Assembly: GCA_905221615.1 (NCBI GenBank)
Contig: CAJNDT010003079.1
Coordinates: forward strand, 205,001-269,000
Length of the DNA: 64,000 nt
Reading direction: 5' to 3'
DNA from: Symbiodinium sp. CCMP2592
Lineage: Eukaryota; Sar; Dinophyceae; Suessiales; Symbiodiniaceae
How positions within the stretch are numbered: position 1 is the stretch's first letter; each line of letters opens with the position of its first letter. The notes under the pieces were generated by a model. It did not search any database, was not told the DNA's origin, and saw nothing but the letters and a program-made list of their open reading frames with translations. Below, in pieces: positions 7,862-18,125 of this stretch. A program made the position numbers and the translations under genes.

Positions 7862-9457
7862 TTAACCATACACGACGGCACCATCAGAACGAATTTCTAT
7901 CACATTTTCCGAAATGAGATGAACAAATATTTCCTGCATAACTTCATTTTCCGTTAATGTTTTATATGGTTTTTTAATCTTAGCGGTCATCAAAGACCCC
8001 ATCTTAGTATTAATTCCTGTTAGATTTTGCTCATTCATCTTTTCAAATGTTATACCAATAATGAATTTATTCGTTGCGTATTGTTCATAAGTAATACTAC
8101 ATGCGTCTTGGTCTGGGTTCATATATGAAAGCATACGGCGCAAGAAATACATATGTTCGGCGAGAGATTGAGATTCAAATTCAGGATATTTTTTGTTAGC
8201 AATCTGTATCTGCCATGAAATATTATAATTCTTGTCAGCAAATCCATAACCAGCATCATCACCAGTAGCATTAACACCGCGGTCGTTAAATCTTGAGTTA
8301 ATCATAGGATTGTAGAAATAATTAAACCGTTTATTAACGTAGCTGTCGGGTAAATAATAATTGTCTTCTTTTCCGTTTGTTAAATGATTTCCTCGTTGCG
8401 TTCTATAGAAAGTAATGAAAGCACCGTTTAACTTACTTGCCGATTTTACGACATTCATATTAATTTCTGTTCCCGATGCGTTAAATGACTGTGTTATTGT
8501 GTGATACATCGGATAAACAATTTTAAGACTACCACCTTGTAATAAATGACTGGTAATATTATTATTTACGGCACTGTCTAAGGTTACAACTTCTGCTCTT
8601 AAAATGATATTGTTAAGTTGCCATTTTGTCGTAGTGTCTCCTTCAGTAAAATAAGCACCACCTCTATCACCACCGATAGTAGTAGCACTCGCCGTTGTTA
8701 CTCCTTTAATTACTGGTTCATCGGCATCTGATACGATGGTTATTTCAATTTCTAATGGGGCGTATCGCACTGGTAAATAATAGTTGCTTTCCAAAAATCC
8801 ACACTTAAACTGATGCCCGAGTCTAAAATATTCACCTTTACGAATGCCACTGACCGAATGACGAGTATAACGATTGGATATTTTGCCCCATTTGTTATGG
8901 TCGGTATAATCTTTAGCATCTGCTCCTGTTGGTAATTCACCTGCTGTTCTAACAACATCATCATCAGCATTATTAACTCTTACAAATTGGTCTAAGCCAT
9001 TAGCATATTTATGTCGCCAGTCGTCGTCCCATCTAGGATTAGCGCTACTTTCTATATCGTCCATATGACGCGCTTCAACCGATTTAAAACTGTTGTATAA
9101 CTCACAATGTCTATTATATTGGTCAATGTCTTGAACTAACTGACCTCCTACCGTACATCTATAACGATTGAAAAATCCATGTAATCCCGTAAGTGGTCCT
9201 AAGAACTGAGTATCGGTATCACCGTCGTTTTGAAGATTAGCAAATAAACGAAGACTTGATAAATCTAGATAAGTTCCATCTTCACCTGTAACATAAAATC
9301 TAATATTTTTGTTCCCCGTGGCGCTCGTGTAAATATTACTACCTGATGGAAAATAATTAACGTGTCGTCGGTCTGTTACATACTGCGCGGTTTTAGGCAA
9401 TCCAAAGTCTAAGGCTGGACTCATGACATCACTCGCTTCTGCTACTAAATTATCCAT
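7862..9457 (-). CDS. major capsid protein, probable double jelly-roll
   Basis: 531 residues, ATG at 9457 in an AT-rich leader. Length and composition (Asn, Tyr, Asp and beta-strand-forming residues) fit the double jelly-roll capsid proteins of polinton-like viruses. Features I associate with that family are an early LRLFANLQN strand followed by the FLGPLTGLHGFFNRYRC segment, GGQLVQDIDQYNR, a central YYLPVRYAPLEIEI strand pair, and a late FYRTQRG...FYNPMINSR segment. The assignment also rests on linkage to the packaging ATPase and fibre. No stop or frameshift is seen, so the copy may be young or selected. It would build pseudo-hexameric capsomers of an icosahedral particle. The penton protein gene is not seen. 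Confidence 0.8.
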   Translation of the reverse strand: MDNLVAEASDVMSPALDFGLPKTAQYVTDRRHVNYFPSGSNIYTSATGNKNIRFYVTGEDGTYLDLSSLRLFANLQNDGDTDTQFLGPLTGLHGFFNRYRCTVGGQLVQDIDQYNRHCELYNSFKSVEARHMDDIESSANPRWDDDWRHKYANGLDQFVRVNNADDDVVRTAGELPTGADAKDYTDHNKWGKISNRYTRHSVSGIRKGEYFRLGHQFKCGFLESNYYLPVRYAPLEIEITIVSDADEPVIKGVTTASATTIGGDRGGAYFTEGDTTTKWQLNNIILRAEVVTLDSAVNNNITSHLLQGGSLKIVYPMYHTITQSFNASGTEINMNVVKSASKLNGAFITFYRTQRGNHLTNGKEDNYYLPDSYVNKRFNYFYNPMINSRFNDRGVNATGDDAGYGFADKNYNISWQIQIANKKYPEFESQSLAEHMYFLRRMLSYMNPDQDACSITYEQYATNKFIIGITFEKMNEQNLTGINTKMGSLMTAKIKKPYKTLTENEVMQEIFVHLISENVIEIRSDGAVVYG

Positions 9458-9468
9458 TATTATATAAA

Positions 9469-9640
9469 TTAGATTAGATATATTATTTTTTTATATTTCT
9501 TTTTGTTTGATGCTTCGGGTGGCAAAATCTTTCTCGATTTAATATCATTATTGTTTATAATAATTTGTTGCTTTTCTTCTAACATATCTTTTATACTATT
9601 ATAATCTTTTTTATTAATATCATTTTGTATTATACTGCCA
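9469..9640 (-). pseudogene. truncated viral gene, C-terminal remnant
   Basis: A minus-strand frame ends at 9469, only 12 bp before the capsid start, and runs rightwards as about 57 codons rich in Asn, Lys and Ile, with a KILPPEASNKKKYKK basic tail. At about 9638 the AT-rich sequence stops abruptly, GC-rich sequence begins, and the frame meets a stop at once. The 5' part of the gene has therefore been lost. Position next to the capsid gene would suit a minor capsid (penton) protein or maturation protease, but the remnant is too short to say. Confidence 0.6.
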
Positions 9641-9792
9641 AATTTGCTGGCACATCACACTGATTCCTTTCATTGTCTCCAAAGCAGACGAGCTGACCAT
9701 CTGTCCGCACTGCACAAGTATGAAAACCGCCCGCTGCAACTGCCAGGAATGGTCCCAAATCCGCTGGCACGTCACGCTGGTTGCATTCGTTG
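9638..9792 (+). repeat. two 38-bp direct repeats, period 117
   Basis: 9638-9675 and 9755-9792 share the core GCTGGCAC.TCAC.CTG. The first copy starts exactly at the viral/GC-rich junction. Confidence 0.65.
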
Positions 9793-10045
9793 TATGCACT
9801 GCAGGCTAATACACAGTTGCTATAGCGGGTGCCGGAAACAGCTTTCCAGAGAGTGGTGAGAATGCAGAAGCCTGAGTCCGAACGCGCCAGGAGCCAGGGT
9901 GGACTGCAAGAAACGACTGAAATGCAGCTCCCGGTATCCAGGAGAATTTAAGACACACCAGGCCAGCTCGCAGAACCATTGAGAGATGCCAGCGGGAAGG
10001 CATTGTCCACAGAGCTGAAGGACAAGATCGAGAGAAGTAGCTGCA
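9638..10045. other. GC-rich foreign patch inside the viral element
   Basis: About 400 bp with host-like composition sits between the truncated viral gene and the right TIR. It begins with a 38-bp sequence (9638-9675) that recurs at 9755-9792 with 30 of 38 bases identical. It has no coding frame that I trust and no inverted-repeat ends. It may be host filler DNA joined during deletion of the replication genes, or a small insertion. Confidence 0.65.
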
Positions 10046-10068
10046 GATTATAACTATATTATGATTTT

Positions 10069-10498
10069 ACCTTATCCCTAAACCCTATTCCTATTATCGT
10101 AAAATTATTTAAGGTGACGGAGAGCGTAAGCTCTCCCTCAGAGCCGTAGGCTGTGACGGAGTGCGTAAGCTCTCCCTCAACCCTACGGGGTGACCATTTC
10201 CATTTTCAAGGATTAGGGATTTCGGGTTGGGAATATGGGTTTTTCTATCGGGGTATTGGTGTATGGAGTTTAGTGTGGGTTGTTCTATGTGGTGGTGTAT
10301 GGGGTTTCTAATGGTTCCATCATACGGGTCTTTTTGGTAGTTGAGGTATAGGTTGTTATGGTTTTGGGTCTTTGGGTGAGCTATTCCTAGGGTACCCCCT
10401 ATGGGTCTTGGGTTGGACTAGAGTTGAGGTATAGGTTGTTATGGTTTTGGTGCTAGGGGGGGTGCCATGGTTGAAAATGGAAATGGTCTATACTAACT
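10069..10498 (-). repeat. right terminal inverted repeat
   Basis: Reverse complement of the left TIR over 10190-10498 and 10069-10104. Between these blocks it has about 85 bp (10105-10190) where the left copy has only about 10-16 bp. Confidence 0.9.
10105..10190. repeat. duplicated hairpin unit in the right TIR only
   Basis: Two copies of a roughly 38-bp unit contain TGACGGAG, then A or T, then GCGTAAGCTCTCCCTCA. The first copy holds a perfect GGAGAGC/GCTCTCC stem with loop GTAA. GC-rich in an AT-rich element. Confidence 0.7.
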
Positions 10499-10503
10499 TA
10501 TTG
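10499..10503. repeat. right target-site duplication TATTG
   Basis: Matches 2569-2573. Removing the element joins host sequence as ...GTCATTATTGTAGTACTAG. Confidence 0.75.
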
Positions 10504-11317
10504 TAGTACTAGACGTCGTCGTAGTAGTAGTCTTGTTAATGACAGTATTACTAAGTTGTTATTGCTCTGACTCTTTAATTCTTATTATTTTTCTCAATTA
10601 TCGTTGTTCTTACTGCTTTTAGCTGTTTGCTCTTATTCTACTTATTCGCATCCTTGTTAGTCTTGTTATCTCAACGATTACCGTTACTATCGTGTTGTTA
10701 TTACTATCACCACTACACTAACAATTACCATTAGTATTGTGATGATTATAGCTATCGTTCACGATGATGACCGACGACGATGGTGACAGTCACTGGAATG
10801 CTTTCAAGGATGCTGATGATGGTATGGGTACTGCTTAGCAATGATGATGATGATGGTGCTGCTTATGCTAAGACACAACTGGAGATCATCAGCTGGAGTG
10901 ACTTTGGGCCCCTCTGCCTGAAATAATACGTTGCTGCGACCACCCAAAAACCATCTTTGACGTCATGAAGTTGCAGAAGTGGCGAGCACCCGTCCTGAGC
11001 CGCCGAGGCAGGCTCGTGACCTGTCCACCATCAGAACATTATTCAATCAGCCCGGCATATGTGATTCTTGTAAGGTGGGCACAACTAGATTAATTTTTTC
11101 GGTCTAACTTTATTACAAGCACCTGTGGGTGTGTTTCTGTTTGGCAAGCTTTGTCTGCGTGTGCGCCGAAACGTGGACGGAGAGGCGAAAACAGGGTGGC
11201 ACATGGAGCGACAACCTTGATAGCCGTCTCACTGATTCGCTGATGGCACAGTTCTTGTTGCGGGAAATTACCATCCCCGTCAGGGACAACAGCAAGAACA
11301 ATGAAGGCCCGGTCGTC
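10504..11317. other. host sequence, no gene seen
   Basis: Starts with loose GTC/GTA and TTA-type degenerate triplets to about 10870, then ordinary sequence. No supported gene. Confidence 0.3.
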
Positions 11318-11452
11318 AAATCATCATCACCATCACCATCAACAATATCATCAACATCATCACCATCATCACCATCATCACCATCGTCACCATCGTCATC
11401 ATCATCACCGTCGTCAACAGCATCAACATCAGCATCATCATCATCATCATCC
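11318..11452. repeat. (CAT)n/(CAC) trinucleotide array
   Basis: Imperfect CAT, CAC, CGT and CAA triplets. The Asp-rich minus and His- or Ser-rich plus readings across it are by-products of the repeat. Confidence 0.85.
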
Positions 11453-13619
11453 TCGGCGTAGCAGCTCGAATGGAGAGGTGGATTGAAATTCAGGTCTTTG
11501 ACTTTGGAAGCGACTAGACTTGCGAATGCCTTTCCATTCTTCCTCAAGATCCCCCTCTCCGTTCTCTTCACGAGCATGGAGGCAGCTTTTTCGGCTGAGC
11601 AGGCATCAAAGGAAGTTGGGGTCGGCAACGAAGTTGGGTACGTGGGTCGTCTCCTTGCAGGCAACATGGAGCACACATGTTGTTGCTTTCAGCAAACACA
11701 GGCAGCTAGTAGCAGCTTGGTTGCAAGAGGGGCAGCAGCTTCTTGAGCTACGTCTTGTATACCCTGATCTTCTGAGGAGTTCGCTTCGAAGCCATCGCTC
11801 CTTGTCTGCAGAGAGGCCCATCCAATCCGTCCGCGCTTCGATCTCTATCTCGCCGCCTGCTTCCTGGATCCTCACCTGGGAGGCGAGGCCAGGATGCAAA
11901 ACCACTTGCACGTCCGTCTTTCAGGTGCTCTCCCAAAAAATCACTCTTGCAGGATGAAGCAGTTCTATGACATCTCTAAGCTTCGAATCATGGGCTCCCA
12001 CGTAGCGGAAGTTGGGATACTCGCCAAGCTGAATGCTCAAGTGCTATCCTTCTCCCCCAGAACAAGAAAGAGACAAACGGGCCAGAGAGGTCTTCTTGCG
12101 ACATCAGGGTGCACGGTAGGTGCCTTGCGCGTTTCCTTCAGCAGTGGGTGAAGCGACCTGACAGCTGCAACAGAACTGGACCACTCGCAGACATTTACAG
12201 TTGCGGTTAGGACAGAATATAATATTTCGTAAGCATTCAAAGATGCCAAACCATGGCTCCTGTTTACAGAACGGCGAAGGAAAAGCGATCGAACTTAGCG
12301 ACTGCAGCACACGGGCACATGCCCAGGGCATGCCTTTTTGAAGGTGTTCACCTTCCTGGCACCCCATGTGCGCATGTGCTACTGCTACATCGCAAGCTTT
12401 TCTAAAGCATGTACACACACACACACACGCACCCAAAAAATCAAAGAGACGATCCGTGCAGTATACCAAGTCTTGTATTGTTCCACGCATCGTGCGGAGA
12501 TGTGTCCGCCTGCATGCAAGCTTGTTGGTTTGATTGGTGTGCTTGTCTACATAAACAAATATGTAAGCAAACACCGGCCGGTATATGTGCATGTCTGAGT
12601 GAAAGAGGTACACCTGGATGAAAAACGCAGATTGGGTCATTGCCCCTGAATTACTTGAGGACATGATAAGGATCTTGTACTTACAAGATGATGAACAACG
12701 CGACCCTAAGCAGCAACAATAACGAACAAACAAATCAACAAAACAAGCAAGCAGGGTGACAATCACACGAGCAAAAGAAACACGAATAAACGGGCAAAGA
12801 TGCCGTGTCCCTACCCTAGAAGGGAACCAAAGCCGAAGCGACAGGCTCGAAATAAAGCGGCGAGGAAACAAGACCCGACAAGGCACCAGTTACAAACTGA
12901 GCAGCTAAAGCAACAACCACCACGACAGCAACAGCACAACAAAGGCAACAAGGACACTAGTCGCAACGTGAGGGGGGGCCCAGTGCTCAATTTGAAGTAG
13001 AAGAACAATTACTGGCAGAATGCATAACAAAAGACACTTAGCAGCAACAAGGCGCCTTTGCGGGCCGCGCTGACGAAGCACCACAACCAATAGGCAGTAT
13101 GGCAAGCCAGGAACGAAAAGCGTGTGCACCACGTTCACGGACGGAGTTCCGGCATTCGAGAGGAACGACAGTAGAGACTGCAGAAGCTGATCATGACCAC
13201 CGCCGGAAGTATCAGGACAAGCATGACCATTACATCACCATGAAGACTACAATGGGCAGCACTACCCCCCCCCCCCCCACCCACCCCACCCAACCCCACG
13301 CCACCCCCACGACAACATCCCACCATGATGAAGACAACATGACCATCAACATGAACACGACTACATGCAACGATCTGCTAAAATAAATAGTACTGGTGAT
13401 ATCACCTATTAACATAACAGCAGCGTGCGGAATTCAGCTGCCAAAAGGTATGCTGAAGACGAAAGAAAACACATGCACAGACAACACAACAATAAAGCCC
13501 TTCAACAGACAGCTTTTGTGGCTTCTATGAGGTCGCATAGTTCAGACGTCTGCTCGAAGATGTTGCCCTGGATACACTGAAGCACTAAACTTGCAAAACC
13601 AGCATCTGGAATCCGAGCC
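11453..13619. other. no supported gene
   Basis: Contains a short (CA)n at 12410-12430, a poly-C run at about 13265-13280 and CAACAA-like low complexity at 12720-13000. Several short frames exist on each strand but none has a domain or coherent bias. Confidence 0.3.
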
Positions 13620-13763
13620 TTAACCCTAAACCCTAAACCCTAAACCCTAGGCCCTAAACCCTAGGCCCTAAACCCTAAACCCTAAACCCTAAACCCTAAA
13701 CCCTAAACCCTAAACCCTAAACCCTAAACCCTAAACCCTAGGCCCTAAACCCTAAACCCTAAC
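13620..13763 (+). repeat. interstitial telomere-type (CCCTAAA)n array
   Basis: About 20 units of CCCTAAA with regular CCCTAGG variants. CCCTAAA/TTTAGGG is the plant- and dinoflagellate-type telomere repeat. The variants and internal position show an interstitial, ageing array rather than a chromosome end. Confidence 0.9.
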
Positions 13764-13862
13764 CCCACCACCTCCGCCAAAACACTGTCAAGCGGCCTGC
13801 CCCTGCACGCGAAATGCATCGCCCGCCGCCAGGCTGCGGCTCGTTCCTTTGAAGACTCCTCA

Positions 13863-13910
13863 GGGTTTTTAGGGGTTTTGTGGTTTAGGGTTTGGGGCTT
13901 AGGAGTTTAG
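13863..13910 (-). repeat. degenerate TTTAGGG repeats in opposite orientation
   Basis: About six imperfect units, GGTTTTTAGGGGTTTTGTGGTT and following, 100 bp after the CCCTAAA array and inverted to it. The 13911-14184 interval beyond holds no supported gene. Confidence 0.6.
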
Positions 13911-14184
13911 TGTAACTTAGACTCTGCGTTGCAGGTTTATGTCAAACATCTGGTCCCTGATACTGAACCTGTAGACATACACATCGAGCCATACGGACAC
14001 ACCCGTCGCATGCGTGGTACATACTGCATACGCAGACGGGTGAGACATTGTCCTTCGCGGCAAGAATACATCTCGCACGACAAACGGGACATTCTGCTAG
14101 ATAGCACCATGCAAACACTTAAGTTTGGATGCCTCGCATACAGGCACACATGCAAATGCGCGTCCATGTATGAGCATATACGCC

Positions 14185-14500
14185 TGCTACACATGTACGT
14201 GTGTATTCATTTATGCATGCATACATGTACATATGGATGCATGCATGTATGCATGCATGCATGCGTATGCATGTGCATATTGTGCAAACACAGATGTAGT
14301 GCAGCTCTATGCAAGTATGTATGTATGTATGTATGTATGTGTAGAGTGTAGAGTTATATATACATGCATATGCATATATATATATATACTTATATATATT
14401 TATTAATTTACTCATCTATTTCTTTATACATGCGTATGTATGCATGCGCACACACATACATGCGTACGTACATACATGCACACATGCATGGCATGTGCAT
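14185..14500. repeat. ATGC/ATGT tetranucleotide and AT-rich tract
   Basis: Imperfect ATGC, ATGT, TATA and CATA runs. The 14501-14814 interval after it has no recognisable gene. Confidence 0.75.
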
Positions 14501-14814
14501 GTGCTCCGTGCTTGTATGAGCATGCTTACATCGAAATGTACACCAAGCCAATAACAACCTGAAGAGACATGGATGGAACAACATAGTGAGCTGTGTATCG
14601 ACACCGTCAGAATCGTTGCAGGCAAGAAGGGTGAGATAGGGCAGCTCTGGTGATGCTTCGCAGAAGGCTTCACCACACACTGCCTGCCTCCCACCCCCTC
14701 GCCGGATGCAGCGATGTGACGGCGACCTTTAGAGTCCACCACCTTCCCATCGAAGGCTTTCTGGCTCGGGATCGGGAAGGGAGCGGAGGTCAGAAGTTTC
14801 TCGCGCAGCATCAT

Positions 14815-14981
14815 ACCCCTACTCCTACTCCTACTACTACTGCTACTACGACGACCACTACTGCTACTACTACTGCTGCTACTAATATTACTCCTGCAAC
14901 TGCTACTACTACTGCGACTGCTGCTCCTGCTCATACTCCAACTCCTACTCCTACTGCTCCTCCTCATCCTCTACTAAACCA

Positions 14982-15073
<92 letters not shown>

Positions 15074-15483
15074 GCTACCACTACTACAGCTCATAATACT
15101 GCTGACTACTACTGCTACTGCTGCTACTACCACTCCTACTGCTGCCGCTACTGCTACTGCTGCTGCTGCTACTGCTACTGCTACTGCTACTGCTACTACT
15201 ACTACTACTACTACTCCTACTGCTACTGCTCCTGCAACTGCTACTGCTACTGCTACTGCTACTGCCACTACTAGTCACTCACACTCACACTCAGACTCAG
15301 ACTCAGACTCGGACTCATACTCATACGCATATGCATACGCAGACACATACGCATACGCATATGCACACGCACGCTCACACTCATATTCATACTCATACTC
15401 ATACTCATACTCATACTCGTACACCACTCATACTACCACTACCACTACCACTACCACCACCACTACCACTACCACTACCACTA

Positions 15484-15519
<36 letters not shown>

Positions 15520-15633
15520 CTGCTCCTGCTGCTACTACTACTACTACTGCTTCTACCACTACTTCTACTGCGGCTGCTACTACTACTTTTGCTGCTACTA
15601 CAACTCCTGCGGCGACTACAACTACGACGACTT

Positions 15634-15690
<57 letters not shown>

Positions 15691-15757
15691 CTACTCCTAC
15701 TCCTACTCCTACTCCTACTCCTACTCCTACTCCTACTCCTACTCCTACTCCTACTGG

Positions 15758-15788
<31 letters not shown>

Positions 15789-15840
15789 ACTGCTACTACA
15801 CACTACTACTAGTGCTACTACTACTGCTGGTCCTACTACT
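14815..15840 (+). repeat. 1-kb composite (CTA/CTG/CTC) array
   Basis: Includes (CTG)n at about 14983-15015, (CTA)n at 15016-15074, a CACTCA/CATACG hexamer section at 15270-15420, a long ACT run at 15630-15686 and (CCTACT)n at about 15687-15755. The poly-Thr, poly-Leu and poly-Ser readings are products of the array. Confidence 0.95.
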
Positions 15841-17215
15841 GCTTCCACCACCACGGCTACGACGGCTGCTACGGATTGGAGAACTGTATTTCCGTGTTGA
15901 CTGAGGCACTGTTCTGTTGACTGCTTCGCTAGCTTCAGCAACAAGCGTCATTCGACATCCAAGCAAAACTGCAACCACTGAAAGCTTCTGCAGTCATGAC
16001 CCTCGCATGGAAATAGATATGAACTTTTGAGACCCGCCACCACTGAGACACTGCTGCCGTGTCGCCTCCCAGAAGTGCCCGACCACTTCTACGTCGCTCT
16101 CCTTAGACATTTGTTTTCCAATTTCGATAAGCCCTCGCCAATCCAAGGCGACAGCACTTTGCTCAGCGAATGTGCTTGGAAAACGCTTCGCAAAACACTG
16201 CCAAGAGGTCTTCACTTGCAGAACTTGCGTCATGTGTCCTCCCAAGAGAACCGTCCAGAGTCAAAGCCTCCTCGTCAGGAACCTGCCCTTGATGGATCAA
16301 ACAACTACATGGACAGACTTCAACATGTCAGAGCGATGTATGCCGAAGAGGCGCTCGCGCGTTGTTAATCTGGACATCATAGCTGAAGATGAAGGATCCG
16401 TTTTTCCTGCAAGCGAAAATACGCAATGCGGACACTAAGACTGGGAATCTGACCGCACACCATTTTCCCCTGCGATCCTACCACAAGCTGCACTCCCGGG
16501 CGTGCTTCATGATTCCCCCTCACAGGAAAAGAAAAGTCTGGTTTGTCGACACCCCAGTAAGACCGCCTTTCAGGCAGAAAGCGGAGACTTCTCAGACTAG
16601 GGTTCGATGTTCACTGTCTGGCCAGTATTAGCGTTGTTTGCTCGGCCTACACCCGAAGCCTTAAGCATAAACCTGTATCGGATTCGAACCCTGAAAACAA
16701 CAGTCGACACATGTCTAGACGGTAGGCTTTCGATCTCGCCTCCGCACAAGGTCCGCCCGTCCTCCGAGAATCACCTTATTTGGGGGCACGACCTTGAGAC
16801 TAAGGATGACAATGAAAAACTAATTCTACGGCTTTATTGCGTGTGGCATTACATATGTCTATATATTATACTATATATATATATATGTACTCACATACCT
16901 AGACACGCGGTGTGTGTGTGTGTACATACGTACCTACATGACCTACATACGTACACATGTATGTACGGGTGTCAAGATGTATGGATGCATTATGCATGCT
17001 GCTGCAAGCAGGTGCGTCTGGACAGTGAGGCGGATTGCCTGAGAGAGAGGAGGAGACTATACGAAGTTGTCCCAAGAGAATCTTTCATCTCTCCTCCAGC
17101 CAAGCAGCCCGTTCCACTGCCAGGACACTAGTCAGTGGAAGCATGCCTGTCTGAGCACGGCTTAACTGCTTAACTTAGGGAGATCGAGGGAGCGTGTCCA
17201 TTCGTTGCCGCCGTG
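15841..17215. other. no supported gene
   Basis: Frames at 16027-16438 (both strands) have near-protein-like composition but no motif. Short TA/TG repeats lie at 16860-16925. A GATTCGAACC word at 16681 resembles a tRNA T-loop but its stem does not pair. Confidence 0.3.
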
Positions 17216-17400
17216 CTGGTGGTTGCTGTTGCCATTGCCATTGCCATTGCCATTGCCAGTGTCAGTGCGAGTGCTAGTGCTGGTGCTAGTGACTGCTAGT
17301 GCTAGTGCTAGTGTAGCGCTAGTGCTATTGCTATTGCTATTGCCGCTGCTGCTGCTGCTGCTGCTGCTGATGTACTTATCGTTGTCGTTGATGCTCGCTC
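17216..17400. repeat. CATTGC, GTGCTA and GCTGCT hexamer/trinucleotide runs
   Basis: Consecutive short blocks of CCATTG, AGTGCT, TATTGC and (GCT)n. Confidence 0.85.
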
Positions 17401-17459
17401 CGAGATTCTAGGACTAGCACCCGACTGACTGCTACCAGTGCACCAGCAAGACTAGTAAC

Positions 17460-17742
17460 AGTAGTACTAGTGGTAGCAGTAGTAGTAGTAGTAGTAGTAG
17501 TAGCAGCAGCAGCAACAGTAGTAGTAGTGGTAGTAGTTGTAGTAGTAGCAGTAGTAGCAGTAGTAGTAGCAGCAGCAGTAGCAGCAGTAGCAGTAGCAGC
17601 AGTAGCAGCAGTAGCAGTAGCAGCAGAACCAGGAGCAGGAGGATGAGCAGGAGCACTAGCAGAAGCAGTAGCACTAGCAGTAGCAGCAGCCTTGGCAGTA
17701 GAGGCAACGGTGCGGTAGCGGTGGCAGCAGCAGCAGCAGCAG

Positions 17743-17781
<39 letters not shown>

Positions 17782-17940
17782 CCACAGTAGTAGCCGCAGT
17801 AGCAGCACTAGTAGTAGCACTAGTAGTCGTAGTAGTCGTCGTAGTAGTAGTAGTAGTAGTAGTAGTCTTAGTAGTAGTAGTAGTAGCAGCAGCAGGAGTA
17901 GCAGCAGTAGCAGTAGCAGTGGCAGTGGCAGTGGCACTAG

Positions 17941-17979
<39 letters not shown>

Positions 17980-17990
17980 CAGTAGTAGCA
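17460..17990 (-). repeat. (AGT/AGC)n array downstream of the LINE
   Basis: AGT, AGC and GGT triplets on the plus strand, so (ACT)n in the sense of the LINE. It starts about 135 bp past the LINE stop codon and may be its 3' tail or its target. Confidence 0.9.
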
Positions 17991-18125
17991 TTCATTCACC
18001 ACGCAGCGAAGTGTCCGAGTTCGCCTAGCGAGCAGACAGCAACCGGGTGTTCCGGTGGCTGGAACCTCTTTTGGGTTCTGGAGGGCAGTGCCAGCTCCAT
18101 CGACTAAGACTACACTTGCTCAGCA

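Larger units (their letters stand above)
2574..10498. mobile_element. endogenous polinton-like virus, capsid and packaging module
   Basis: An AT-rich block is bounded by long inverted repeats and a short direct duplication. It carries a packaging ATPase, a probable jelly-roll capsid protein, an S74 fibre and small helical proteins, most genes on the minus strand and the ATPase on the plus strand. This gene set is typical of polinton-like viruses and virophages, which are common as integrated copies in unicellular algae. The element ends begin 5'-AG, as polintons do. At 7.9 kb it is short for the group. No DNA polymerase, integrase, helicase or maturation protease is seen. A 400-bp GC-rich patch at 9638-10045 interrupts it next to a truncated gene. 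It is either a defective copy or a capsid-only element mobilised in trans. Confidence 0.88.

Noticed and set aside
9644-10003. Short frames on both strands in the GC-rich patch
   Set aside because: No motif, and composition does not distinguish the strands.
10105-10190. CRISPR-like array (two spaced palindromic units)
   Set aside because: Only two units without spacers of constant length, inside a viral inverted repeat in a eukaryote.
13620-13763. A true chromosome end
   Set aside because: The array is short, has variant units and is followed by 50 kb of other sequence.
14815-15812. Long poly-Thr, poly-Leu and poly-Ser frames
   Set aside because: They are by-products of CTA/CTG triplet arrays, which are open in several frames on both strands.
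16670-16700. GGTTCGAATCC word (minus strand) like a tRNA T-loop
   Set aside because: The flanking bases do not form a 5-bp T stem, and no D arm or anticodon arm lies at the right distance.
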